Below are positions 54,851-64,000 of a stretch of DNA of 64,000 nt, one piece after another. Made by a program: the position numbers and the translations under genes. Below the pieces are notes generated by a model that worked only from the letters and a program-made list of their open reading frames with translations, searched no databases and was not told the origin of the DNA. This stretch comes from Neoceratodus forsteri (Eukaryota > Chordata > Ceratodontiformes > Ceratodontidae), in NCBI GenBank assembly GCA_016271365.2, contig CM028130.1, positions 470,179,501 to 470,243,500 of the forward strand, written 5' to 3'. How positions within the stretch are numbered: position 1 is the stretch's first letter; each line of letters opens with the position of its first letter.

Positions 54851-55440
54851 TGTTCGAGCACCACTTTGTCCACTCTGTGCTTTTTTAGGACACTGTCCAG
54901 CAAGATGCCCTGGCTGTTTGCAAAACCAACAGTCATCATTTCTTTTATCCGATAAATACTTTTTTTGTAACCTGGGGCTTCCCCATTTCTGTGGAGGTAG
55001 TGAGGGTTTTAGTGGCCCTGAAGGTGTGCTTTTCCCTCTCTGCACTGTCACACCCACCCCACTCCCTTTCAGAGCAGGCCTGCTCCTGGCATAGTGGTCC
55101 GAGAGCTCAGCAGCCTCCTGCACTGTTTTGGGGTCTCGGTCCTCTAAAGAGGTTTTTAGCTCTGCTGGGCAAGCCCAAAAGAAGTACAACCTCCTCAATT
55201 CTCTACAGAGTTTGCTTCCATTCTCTCCCAACAACATTTCAAAAACTGACGTTACTTTGTGGTGAGTTCCTCATTGCTCATGTCAGGGCTTCTCTAGAGC
55301 TTACGGAACTTAACCCTGTATGCTTCAGGCATTAATTCATACTTTTTAAGCAATGCAGCTTTAAGTTTCTCATAATTACTACTGTCCTGATTGTCCATTT
55401 GGCCTAAGGCCTCACGCCCTTTAACAAGTAAGCAGCGAGG
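54850..55440 (-). pseudogene. Gmr1-like gag: SCAN-like capsid and zinc knuckle
   Basis: Pieces on the minus strand: 'GREALGQMDNQDSSNYEKLK' and 'AALLKKYELMPEAYRVKFR' (about 55420-55310), a stop, then 55237 on: 'LRRLYFFWACPAELKTSLED' and 'TVQEAAELSDHYARSRPALK', and a CCHC zinc knuckle 'CWFCKQPGHLAGQC' (about 54940-54900). The helices and the 'YEKLKAALLKKYELMPEAYR' and 'AAELSDHYAR' motifs resemble the vertebrate SCAN domain, which is thought to derive from the capsid of Gmr1-like gag. It packages element RNA. Broken by at least two stops. Confidence 0.78.
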
Positions 55441-56089
55441 CTAGCTTAAAACTCCAGGACTCCCTGCATATTTTGGCCTGTATACAGACCTTTTTAAACA
55501 AATTAAAAAATCCATCCATATCCTCCCCCTCTTTAAATTCAGCTATTAATTTATAATTTAACTTGTACCCCAGTCCTGGAGTTCCAGGTTCACCCCTGCT
55601 ACTTATCTCCTCTGGTGCTGGTCGTTGGAGTTTTAGCCTCTCCAGTTCAAACTCTCTTTTTCACTGCTTTTCTTTCTGCTGCATCTCCAGCTTGAACTTC
55701 CTCTGCTTGAATTCCCGTTGCTGCTGGGCTTCAAAATTCTTCTGTTTGAATTCCAGCTCTAATCTCCTCAGCTCCAGCTGCAGTCTGATCCCTTCTGGTT
55801 CCAGCTTTGTGGTGACCCTCCCCAGGTGCTATGGCTCTCGGTTCCCCCTGGTTTCACTGTCCTCCTCCTTGGGACTGGACACTGCGATGTCCCTTGGCAC
55901 CACCATGCCCAAGGTCTGGTACCTTTCAGTCACAGGCTGTGACTCGAGGTCTTGGGCAGTCACTTGCTTATCGGCTGCCACAAGAGCCTCCATAATGTGC
56001 TTTTTGGTTTGCCCCTTGCACTGGACTCCTCTTTCCTGACACAACTGCTTTAGGTAGTCTGCAGTATATTCACTGTAAATGGAAGCCAT
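55441..56089 (-). pseudogene. Gmr1-like gag N-terminus with coiled coil
   Basis: The start Met at 56089 begins 'MASIYSEYTADYLKQLCQER' and 'GVQCKGQTKKHIMEALVAAD', a SAP-like helix-turn-helix pattern, to a stop at about 55828. The frame then continues as a long Gln/Glu/Lys/Leu-rich coiled coil ('LQLELRRLELEFKQKNFEAQ', 'REFKQRKFKLEMQQKEKQ'), with a stop near 55665, then 'LNYKLIAEFKEGEDMDGFFN', which leads into the capsid. About 250 bp of leader separate the start from the 5' LTR. Confidence 0.78.
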
Positions 56090-56322
56090 CTTCTTCCCTA
56101 ACTACTGTTACACTAGCTTTCATCCGAGAAAAAAATAAAACAGGTAGGGAACTTTATACTGTTAACAAATTATGTATTTCTCTTTTTAAATCTCTGCCTT
56201 GATTATGTGTGGACTGTTTACAGTTCATCAATCTGATACACTGGGTTCAAATCCAACTTTAATGCCTGTGCCACCAATATCTTGAATCACAACACTATGA
56301 AACCAAATTTCTCGGGTCCCAA

Positions 56323-56334
56323 TGCTGCACACCA
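56323..56334 (-). other. Candidate tRNA primer binding site
   Basis: On the minus strand, four bases after the 5' LTR end (TGACA), 'TGGTGTGCAGCA' begins with TGG, complementary to the universal CCA end of tRNAs. The tRNA species was not identified. Confidence 0.5.
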
Positions 56335-56699
56335 GATCTGTCATGAACCCACTCCTGGGGTCAGGTCCAATGAGCTCACAGTGCCCACCCTTAAGTGCAA
56401 TCTGTGATGGGGGACAGGGATACCCTCCTTGTCCTTTTTGAATGCTTGCCAAGGTCACAACTGCACCTCTGCCATGAAGATCCAGGGCATCCCTCTAACT
56501 CTGGATAAAAGCACAATACCAGTCTCGAGTCTTGATGCCAAATATGAACCCTTCCTTGGCTATTACACAAAGGAGGAAGACCCAGGTGTCACACTCTCTT
56601 CGAGGCAGCAGTGTAAGCCTGATTTGGCCATGTGGCTCAAGGGCTGGTGCCAGGAAAAAGGACACAAATTTGAAGGGAACTGACAACAGTTTTGGGAGC

Positions 56700-56795
56700 G
56701 AATGTTCTTTAAATTTGATGGACTGCATCTGACTAAGGAGGGAGTCAGTGCATTGGGGCAGAAGTTTGACATCTTTGCAAAATATTTAAACTAGC
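56700..56795 (+). pseudogene. CR1 ORF1 C-terminus (esterase end)
   Basis: 'FFKFDGLHLTKEGVSALGQK' then 'FDIFAKYLN' and a stop. The 'DGLHLT' box holds the Asp and His of the SGNH-hydrolase catalytic set found in CR1 ORF1. The remainder of ORF1 was lost by 5' truncation. Confidence 0.8.
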
Positions 56796-57000
56796 AAATG
56801 GGGAGAGGGGTGCAGTACCCCATACGTCGAATGGGAAGAACACTCCTCCTCCTCAGCTAGTGGTCAACAGGAGTTCAGCATGTTTGTAGTTCATTTGCAT
56901 CACCAGATAAGTAAAAAGGTCCAGCTCCCCATACGACTCACGGGGAAATGCCAGACCTCACCCAATAACTAACACACCAAAATCTGGCCAATGGAAAACT

Positions 57001-57610
57001 ATGTACACAAATGCTTGCAGTCTGGGAAACAAGATCCCAGACCTGCAGGCAATGACAGAGGCTAAACTGGACATAGTAGCAATTAGCGAGACAAGGTTTA
57101 CCAGTAACCACACTTCGGAGACTTCAGTACCTGGCTATGTACTGTTCAGAAGAGACCGAGGTGCAAAAAGTGGGGGGGGTGGAGTGGTTCTGTATGTCAA
57201 TGAAAATATCAAAGCTACAGACATTCAGAATACACATAAGGAGCCAGAAGAACTGTGGGTCACCCTGGAAACAGGAAATGGGGCAGCCATAAGAACTGGG
57301 CTTGTCTACAGGCCCCCAGACCAGGGAGAGGGCATAGACACATTACTGTTAGAAGATATTCAAAACATGACAGCCAAAGGGGAGGTTCTGATAATGGAAG
57401 ACTTCAACATGCCAGATACAGATTGGTCAATACCAGCAGGAACATCTGCCAGAACTAGACACATGGTAGATTCCCTGCAGGGGAGGGCCTTAAACAACTG
57501 GAACAACAACCCACAAGAAACAGGGCTATCCTAGATCTAGTACTGAGTAACAGGGAAAGGATCACAGATCCCCAGGTAGAAGGTCACCTGTGGGCCAGTG
57601 ACAATCACAT
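57001..57610 (+). pseudogene. CR1 endonuclease
   Basis: 178-codon frame: 'MYTNACSLGNKIPDLQAMTE', 'IVAISETRFTSN' (metal-binding Glu), 'GGGGVVLYVNENI', 'GLVYRPPDQGEGIDTLLLED' and 'VLIMEDFNMPDTDWS' (the GDFN-type motif reads EDFN). After a frame change near 57530, 'LVLSNRERITDPQVEGHL' and 'WASDNHMVWFNL' complete the domain. The upstream 'YTNACSLGNK' matches the usual CR1 ORF2 start. Nicks target DNA. One frameshift is visible. Confidence 0.87.
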
Positions 57611-58040
57611 GGTATGGTTCAATTTGGCCACTGCAACTAAATCATCCCATTCCAAAGCAAAAATATGGGACTTCAGAGGAGTTGACTTTGATAAGATGGC
57701 CAATAGGGTAACGCTAGCCCTGGCAAACAGAAATACAGGTGAGGGGGTACAGGCAAAGTGGGCAAACATTAAGGATGCAATTCTTGAAGCAACATCCCAC
57801 TGTGTTAGAGAGAAAAGGAAGTGCAAAAGAAGAAGGAAACTACTATGGTTCTCAAAAACAGTAGCAGAAAAAGTCAGAGCCAAAAAGCTGGCCTTCAGGA
57901 AATATAAGGGAACACAGCGGGATAAAGATAGGGAGGCACACCAAACTTCCCTAAGGGAAACAGTGAAGGAAGTAAGGCAGGCAAAGGCCCAAACCAAGGA
58001 AACACTAGCACAGACAGAAAAATGAGGTGACAAGACTTTC
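57611..58040 (+). pseudogene. CR1 ORF2 linker
   Basis: Open frame rich in Lys/Arg: 'NLATATKSSHSKAKIWDFRG', 'KRKCKRRRKLLWFSKTVAEK' and 'AKAQTKETLAQTEK', ending in a stop at 58023. It joins endonuclease and RT. Frame continuity with the RT needs a shift after 58023. Confidence 0.8.
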
Positions 58041-59705
58041 TATAGATACATTAGTAAAAGGAGAAAGTCCAGAGGGGATATTGCTACGATCAAAAGGGAT
58101 AAGGGGGCACTTGAGGAGAACCATGTAAAAGCATCTATCCTAAATAGATACTTCTGCTCAGTATTTACTAAAGAGAAGGTAGGGCAGGGCCCACAGCTCA
58201 GCACCATGGACACTGAGGGGAGGGAGGTGAGCACTAGTCCCTTCACAAAAGAAAGGGTCCTACAAGAGCTCGATAAGCTCAGGGTGGACAGGGCAATGGG
58301 ACCTGATGGCATACATCCCAGGGTACTAAAGGAGCTAAGGGTGGAAATAGCAGAGCCATTATCAGAACTGTTTAGTGAGTCTCTGAGCACAGGAGAGTTC
58401 CCAGAAGACTAGACAAGGGCTCATGTGATCCCTCTACACAAGAGTGCTAGCATGAAGGAGGCAGGGAACTACAGACTGGTCAGTCTTACTGCAGTTGTGG
58501 GCAAGATTATGGAGGCACTCCTTTAGGAAAGGCTAGTGCAACACCTGGAATCCATAGGAGCACAGGAGCCAAGACAGCATGGGTTTACAAAAGGAAGGTC
58601 CTGTCAAACTAATCTCATAGATTTCTTTGATTGGGTAACCAGAGTGGTGGACCAAGGGGGAGCAGCTGATGTTGCCTACCTTGACTTCAGCAAAGCTTTC
58701 GATATTGCTCCACATAGAAGATTGATTAATAAGCTGGGTAGGCTCAGGGTGGGTCAGAAGTTGGTCAACTGGGTGGCAAACTGGTTGTCGGGCAGAAAAC
58801 AGAGTGGTGGTAAATGGTATACAGTCAGAAGAGATGCAAGTCACACATGGGGCACCTCAGGGATCAGTTCTGGGGCCAGTCCTCTTCAATATCTTCATCA
58901 GTGACATTGCAGATGGACTGGAGGGTAAAGTTTGTTTGCAGATGACACCAAGATCTGCAACAGAGTAGATGATCCAGATGGGGTGGGCAGAATGAGAAGA
59001 GATCTGGATAAACTAGCAAAATGGTCAGAAGAGTGACAACTGGAGTTTAATGCAAAGAAGTGCAAGATCATGCACATAGGGAAGAGAAATCCTGAAGCCA
59101 CCTATAGGCTGGGAGGGGAGTTGTTGGCAGTCACAAGGGAAGAAAGAGACTTGGGCATCATCAGCACCAATGACCAGAAATCATCCAAGCAGACCACTAA
59201 AGCAGTAGGTACGGCTAGGCGGATGTTAGGGTGTATTAGTAGGGGTATCACAAGTCGGAAGAGGGAGATAATAATCCCTCTTTACAAGACACTGGTTAGG
59301 CCCCATCTGGAGTACTGCATGCAGTACTGGAGGCCACACCTTCACAAGGACATTAACCAAATTGAGGCAGTCCAGAGAAGGTCAACCAAAATGGTGCAGG
59401 GACTGCATCAGAAAACATATGAGGACAGATTAATGGAGCTCAATATGTATACCCTAGAGCAAAGGAGGGAGAGAGGTGATATGATCGAAACATTCAAACA
59501 CTGTAAGGGCATTAACAAGGTGAAAGAGTCTAACATGTTTCAATATAAGAAAAATAGCAGGACAAGAAGACACAGCATGAGATTAGAGGGAGGCCGATTA
59601 AGGGGTAGTGTGAGGAAGTTCTTTTTCACAGAAAGGGTGGTGGATGCATGGAATGGCCTACCTCAGGAAGTGGTGGATATGAATACAGTGCAGGGCTTCA
59701 AATAG
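58041..59705 (+). pseudogene. CR1 reverse transcriptase
   Basis: 'FYRYISKRRKSRGDIATIKR' (58040), 'AMGPDGIHPRVLKELRVEIA' (58300), stop at 58410, 'HVIPLHKSASMKEAGNYRL', stop near 58524, 'QHGFTKGRSCQTNLIDFFDW', '[20 protein letters not shown]' (58680-58735), then in another frame '[20 protein letters not shown]' (about 58850) and '[13 protein letters not shown]' (58932), the active-site box. The end is 'RPHLEYCMQYWRPHLHKDIN', 'RGDMIETFKHCKGINK' and 'FFFTERVVDAWNGLPQEVVD'. Full-length RT with several stops and frameshifts. Confidence 0.88.
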
Positions 59706-60886
59706 GCATGGGATAGGCATAAGGGAGCAATACAGATGAGTATGACTAGATAGGCCATTGACAGATCAGAGGGTGATGGCACATTTATAAGGTAGAAAAA
59801 GAAATGGGCAGACTGGATGGGCCTTGCAGTCCTTATCTGCCATAAACTTCTATGTTTCTCCCCACAGGACATGCAACAGCCTGGTTCAAAATCCCTGGAG
59901 ACTCGTTCCTGAGATTGTGGTATTCTCCCTATTCTTCCGGATCCCTTACAGACCCTTTTTCAATTTGGTTATTATTGGTGGCCCCTCTAAGCTATTAACA
60001 GTCATCACAGATTATCAATACTGTTTCCAGTTCACACACAAATATATATAAATCTCACACAGGCAGAATTTCTTTAGGAAAACATGTTTTCCTAAAATAT
60101 TTATATAAATACAGTTACAACTAACAAGAGAATATACTAATTTGAATTACAGTATACATAAACAAAAAAGGAACAGTGTACAATGAAATGCACTAAAACT
60201 GTTAGCTAAAAAGTCTACTTTATATTTACAGTTAATTGAAGTCCAGAAATAGTGGATGATGGTTTTCAGTTTCCCTTAGTCCTTTTGCAGCCACACTGGG
60301 TCTCAGCAGTTTGTCTTCTGGTGTGTGTCAAGTAGAGTGTCCAGATGAAATTGTGTGTCCAAATGCCCTGAGCTGGGGCTATTTATACCTGTCTGTAAAC
60401 TTGCAGTGTCATCACTTTCCAGTTTAGAGCAACTACTCCATTTGTCCAGGGATGCCACTGTTCAGCTGTTTCCAAAAATCAAATCCTGGCATTTAAAGTC
60501 TAAGCCTTTGAAGTCCCCTGTAGACAGTTGGCACCCATAAGATAAAATTCACACTATCCTGTCAGAATGGTCATCTTCTGTTCAATTCCTGGCTAAAACA
60601 GAGCTTTTTGAACTGACTTGATTTAATTAGTTACAAGGAAGATCTTGTAAGGTTTATGATTATACAAACTGATTTTATTACCACTGTTTCCCTTGGGCAG
60701 TTAACTTAGAGGAATATTCTTTGATCAGTTATCCACAAACTTTTTGACATGAACTTGTCAGATTCCTGGCAAGCAAGGCTGGCCTGCAGGTTAAAAGAAG
60801 GTCAACACCCTTTTAAAAATCCAGTATCTCTATGTCCCCTTGAATTAACACTGGCATTCTGGCATGTAAATATGCCAGTTATATCA

Positions 60887-60888
60887 AA

Positions 60889-60930
<42 letters not shown>
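60887..60930. repeat. (TA)n microsatellite in the LTR
   Basis: About 20 TA repeats where the partner LTR has only 'ACATATACA', so it expanded after insertion. Confidence 0.95.
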
Positions 60931-60932
<2 letters not shown>

Positions 60933-60981
60933 ACAGAATTATATCTACAAATAAGGACCAGCAGTTGGGTAGCTCGCAACA

Positions 60982-61157
60982 GTATGTATAATAATATTAA
61001 CCTTCACTAATACCATCTCTAGCTCACTCATCTTTTTAACAAGGCTACATGCGTTGACCAGAAAACACTTCCATTTATGTAAGCTTCTGGTAGTCCTCTT
61101 TAGTTCAGGGGTGCCAATAGTTAATCTTGGAGTACTACTTTCTACTTCCCCTTTCAC
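60982..61157 (-). pseudogene. CR1 endonuclease, N-terminal part
   Basis: Minus strand: 'LHKWKCFLVNACSLVKKMSE' and 'LEMVLVKVNIIIHT', the ORF2 start of CR1 (VNARS..NK..EL motif type), interrupted by the 5' LTR at 60981. Continues at 49997. Confidence 0.8.
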
Positions 61158-61199
61158 CAGGGTATTTAGTTTAAATGGGTGTCAATAGCTTTTTCTTAT

Positions 61200-62400
61200 T
61201 CTGTTGCCCTGAAGTCTCATACTCACCTTATTGAGATGTAGACCATCATGTCTATATAAGCCCTTATTTCTGAAAGCATTCCAATGTCTGATGAAGATGA
61301 GCCCCTTTTTTGCACATCAGTGCCTGAGCCATCCATTAAGTTGTGAAATAGCCCTAGTTTTTGTCAGGCCTGCCCTTGGCACTGGAAGAATTTCCAAAAT
61401 AAAAACATTATACCCTTTCTGTTTCGTAATTTTGCCTAATTCCTTAAAGTCATGTTGGATGTCACAAAGACACCTTCTCCCCATGTCATTTATCCCCCCA
61501 TATATGACTAATGTAGGTCTAGATGTGTTATGTAAATAGCCTTTAACTGTATTATTGATGTTGGATACTCTAGCACCAGACAGTGATGCAACATGTGTAC
61601 TGGCCTTTCTTCTCTCACAAATCACAGGATCTGTCAATTTTAAAATCGAATCTCCAATAACAGTAATCCCTGGGTTCTTGTGGGTGATTGCCGATGGATG
61701 AAATACTGTGATCCATCCCATGATCTAACTGAGGGGGCTTGGCTGATGCTGCAGGTACATTCTGAGGTGATAATGAGTCCATGGTGGATGTTCCACTGCT
61801 TTGGTTTCCTCACCCAGTTTGCAAAAAGGAACCAGCACTCTGCATAGTTTCATTTACACTGGTATTTTCAGTCGATAATCCTATAGGCTCCTGACCACTG
61901 ACCTGTACATCACAGGTACTGTTACCAGTGTCCATCTCAGTGGCTAATGGCGCATATCTATTACTCAGCTCTATATCTAGTGCCCTTACTGACTGTCTCC
62001 TTCTCTTTATCCTTATTCCTGATACTTTGCACCAGGCATCTTCACCTTCTCCATCCTCCATATCACATTTACTGTTTAATTCCCTGTTCCATTTTTCGTA
62101 TTCCCCCTCATGTGTATACTGCTCAATGTGTACTTGTCCATCATTTTCCTCCATTAATGAAAGAAATGTATCATCAATAAATCTTTCAAGCTCCCTTACT
62201 TCCCTTCCTGTACCTTAGCTAAGTGTGGGAAGTGTCTGCTCCTTATTATTAACCAATGACCCATAGCAGTCTAGCCTCCCCCTAAGCTCATCAATTTCCT
62301 TCTGCTGTTCAACGATTATGATGCATTTCTCACAAACAAAATCTGGCTGCGTTTTTCCAGCCAAGTACATTTTGCATGACCCACAACTGCTCCAGTCTCA
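61200..62400 (-). pseudogene. CR1 ORF1: zinc-binding N-terminus and SGNH esterase
   Basis: Minus-strand order: 'CGSCKMYLAGKTQPDFVCEK' plus C (about 62380-62320, CxxC...CxxC, PHD-like), 'IIIVEQQKEIDELRGRLD' (coiled coil), a stop near 62217, 'MEENDGQVHIEQYTHEGEYE' (62154) and basic 'VSGIRIKRRRQSVR', a stop near 61810, then the esterase 61721-61317: 'GITVIGDSILK' (GDS block with the Ser), 'PTLVIYGGINDMGRR' (GxND block) and, continuing below 61317, 'YRHDGLHLNKVSM' (Asp-His block, about 61250). All SGNH blocks are recognisable. The esterase domain is a known part of CR1 ORF1 and is thought to act in RNP or membrane association. Confidence 0.83.
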
Positions 62401-62419
62401 TTCCATTCTATATCTCTTA

Positions 62420-62710
62420 TATATCAGCAATGGAGCGAAAACTCAATGTTATAATACAACAGTGCTGAGTAGTTAGCCTTCCTACTTAGGAGGTAGTGTA
62501 TATTTACCTTAACAAACTTATAGGCCCCATTCCCTGCCTTCCTCGGTGGATGCAAGCAGATGCAGCTTGCCCCTGCCTGCGGCACCTCTGACCTGCACTC
62601 ACCTCCACTCACTGAGGCAAGACTGAAATACCCCAGTAACAGAAGTGATGCCCACTGGTTGCCATGGCAACCAATAGTGCTTTCAGTAGTGAAACAAACA
62701 CTCTGCAAAT
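62420..62710 (-). other. Probable CR1 5' UTR
   Basis: GC-richer stretch upstream of the ORF1 zinc-binding segment; the minus-strand ORF here shows no domain. 'AGTCTGCCTTTAAAAAGACA' near 62710 is a 9-bp inverted repeat at the likely border. Confidence 0.4.
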
Positions 62711-62861
62711 AGTCTGCCTTTAAAAAGACAGACTACAATACATGAGGAGTGCTAAAGGGCTGCCCAACCACACCTGCAATGTGGCAGTGTATCACCGTAG
62801 CCCCTCGTTGAATGGGAGGTCTTGGTAAAAAAAACTCTGTATTGGCCCCAAATTTACTGGC

Positions 62862-64000
62862 CCTGTCATATCATATTGTTGTGTTATTATTAACAGAGTA
62901 TGGGTGTATGGGGTACATCAGTCATATCATATTGGGGTGCTACCGTAGATCCACCATCAAGGGTGTGTATTGGTTACAGCTTTTATATCATATTGGTGTG
63001 CCTTGTCCACAATGCAGGTCATGTAGGGGTAAAGCAGTCACATATTATGGGGGTAATATGTCCACAATGTACAGTATGTAGACAGCATAACAATCCTATA
63101 ATATTGAGGTGCTATTTCCACAGTGTTGGACATGAAGGGGTGCAGCAGTCATATCACATTGATGTATTATACCCAAAGTGTACAATTTGTAGGGGGTGCA
63201 GCAGTCATATCATATTGGGGTGCTATATCCACAGTGTAGGACATGAAGGGGTGCAGCAGTCATATCACATTGGGGTGCTATATCTACAGTGTAAGACATG
63301 AAGAGGGTACAGCAGTCATATCACATTGGGGTGCTGTATCCACAGTGTAGAACATGAAGTGGGTGCAGGAGTCATATCACATTGGGGTGCTATATTCACA
63401 GTGTAGGACATGAAGGGGGTGCAGCAGTAATATCAAATTGGGGTGCTATATCCACAGTGTAGGACATGAAATGGGTCCAGCAGTCAAATCACATTAGGGT
63501 GCTTTATCCACAGTGCAGGATGTGAAGGGGATGCAGCAGTCATATCACATCGGGGTGCTATATGCACATTGTAGGATGTGAAGGGGTCTAGCAGTCATAT
63601 CACATTGGGGTGCTATATCCACAGTATAGGACATGAAGTGGGTGCAGCAGTCATATCACATTGGGGTACTATATCCACAGCACAGGACATGAAGTGGGTG
63701 CAGCAATCATATCACATTGGGGTACTATATCCACAGCACAGAACATGGGGGGTGCAGCAGTCATCTCACATTGGGATGCTATATCCACAGTGTGGGACAT
63801 GAAAGGGGTGCAGCAGTTATATCACACTGGGGTGCTATATCCACAGTGTAGGACATGAAAGGGTGCAGCAGTCATATCATATTGGGGTGCTGTATCCACA
63901 GTGTAGAACATGAAGTGGGTGCAGGAGTCATATCACATTGGGGTGCTATATTCACAGTGTAGGACATGAAGGGGTGCAGCAGTAATATCAAATTGGGGTG
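62862..64000. repeat. SatC minisatellite, fragment 3 (runs off the window)
   Basis: At least 20 units of about 55 bp: 'GGGGTGCTATATCCACAGTG', 'TAGGACATGAAGGGGTGCAG', 'CAGTCATATCACATT'. Homogeneity rises to the right; units after 63180 differ at only a few positions. A two-unit variant ('GTAGAACATGAAGTGGGTGC', 'AGGAGTCATATCACATTGGG') occurs near 63350 and again near 63905, suggesting a higher-order repeat of about 555 bp. ORFs in it are spurious. Confidence 0.95.

Larger units (their letters stand above)
56630..59858 (+). mobile_element. CR1-family LINE inserted in the Gmr1-like LTR
   Basis: 5'-truncated within ORF1; contains the whole endonuclease and RT. The 3' end is 'AAACTTCTATGTTTC'. It is the youngest layer of this nest: CR1 in LTR in CR1. 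Confidence 0.88.
49998..60981 (-). mobile_element. Gmr1-like Ty3 retrotransposon with IN upstream of RT
   Basis: Two LTRs (49998-51395 and 56339-60981, the second split by a CR1) bracket a 4.9-kb interior. On the minus strand the order is gag (56089 to about 54850), protease (about 54790), integrase (about 54000-53064), reverse transcriptase (53051-52071) and RNase H (51864-51484). Ty3 elements normally have IN last; the order PR-IN-RT-RH with Ty3-type domains is the hallmark of Gmr1-like elements known from deuterostomes. LTR termini in element orientation are TGTTG...GACA. The candidate TSD (GTACA left, GTATG right) is poor. All genes are broken and the LTRs have diverged, so it is old. Confidence 0.87.
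56339..60981 (-). repeat. Gmr1-like 5' LTR, split by a CR1 LINE
   Basis: LTR sequence at 56339-56629 and 59859-60981, together about 1.41 kb. On the plus strand it begins 'TGTCATGAACCCACTCCTGG' and ends 'GGTAGCTCGCAACA'. The uninterrupted partner shows where the CR1 entered: 'GATTTGGCC' followed by 'TTCTTCCTAAGGTACATGC' there, against 'GATTTGGCC', 3.2 kb, 'CCCCACAGGACATGC' here. The TATA-like AT run differs in length from the partner. Confidence 0.88.
48850..62710 (-). mobile_element. Near-complete CR1-family LINE, split by a Gmr1-like element
   Basis: Minus-strand order: 5' UTR (about 62710-62420), ORF1 (about 62400-61200), endonuclease (61157-60982, then 49997-49500) and the ORF2 C-terminus (49490-48877). 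The Ty3 element at 49998-60981 sits inside the endonuclease. The middle of ORF2 (linker and most of the RT) is missing: endonuclease joins the distal RT at about 49490, an internal deletion. Unlike the other CR1 copies here it keeps its 5' half. Confidence 0.82.

Noticed and set aside
54464..55237. Host SCAN-domain or retroviral-like aspartic protease gene on the minus strand
   Set aside because: It lies between LTRs with pol downstream in the same orientation, lacks the catalytic Asp and is broken upstream; it is element gag-pro.
49998..60981. Classification of the LTR element as Ty1/copia because integrase precedes RT
   Set aside because: RT, RNase H and integrase motifs (including the C-terminal GPY-type end) and the SCAN-like gag fit Gmr1-like Ty3 elements, which share that gene order.

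Overview
This is a eukaryotic, almost certainly vertebrate, non-coding region made of nested transposable elements and tandem repeats. The mix of DIRS tyrosine-recombinase elements, L2, CR1 and L1-like LINEs, a Gmr1-type Ty3 element, hAT-like and other small TIR elements and kilobase minisatellites fits a repeat-rich vertebrate such as an amphibian (salamander or caecilian), lungfish or reptile; this is inference, since no species-diagnostic gene is present. No complete host gene is visible. One short segment (14129-14294, minus strand) looks like a coding exon between good splice signals.

Layout. 1-13.0 kb: a ~66-bp minisatellite (SatA) that served as landing ground for a DIRS-like element (244-8145), a hAT-type MITE with perfect TIRs and 8-bp TSD (8340-8543), a tRNA-like foldback (8933-9161) and an L2 LINE (9187-12990) that itself carries a CR1-family LINE (about 9976-12092). 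13.0-18.3 kb: small tandem repeats, foldback MITEs, the candidate exon, and a GC-rich stretch I cannot explain. 18.3-39.3 kb: a 52-bp minisatellite (SatB, about 13 kb in total) with insertions, including a 2.8-kb composite block (23300-26147) and a 3.6-kb TIR element (33060-36627) loaded with an L2, a short retro-insert and a CR1. 39.3-48.8 kb: a ~55-bp minisatellite (SatC) in fragments, a 450-bp foldback, a 1.86-kb TIR element with CpG-rich internal repeats, an AT-rich block of TTCATATGAA-type palindromes split by an L1-like fragment, and duplicated segments. 48.9-62.7 kb: one CR1-family LINE on the minus strand with a recognisable ORF1 (zinc-binding motif and SGNH esterase) and endonuclease, split by a Gmr1-like Ty3 retrotransposon (49998-60981) whose 5' LTR is in turn split by another CR1 (56630-59858). 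62.86-64.0 kb: SatC again, running off the window.

The strongest observations are the Ty1/copia-like order (protease, integrase, reverse transcriptase, RNase H) in an element with Ty3-type domains and a SCAN-like gag; the SatB unit, whose consensus has no stop codon in any of six frames and so produces long spurious ORFs; four embedded ~85-bp blocks in the same phase of SatB; and two TIR elements with clear boundaries. All element genes seen are broken. I found no evidence for a new functional gene system. Family assignments come from reading motifs, not from searches.
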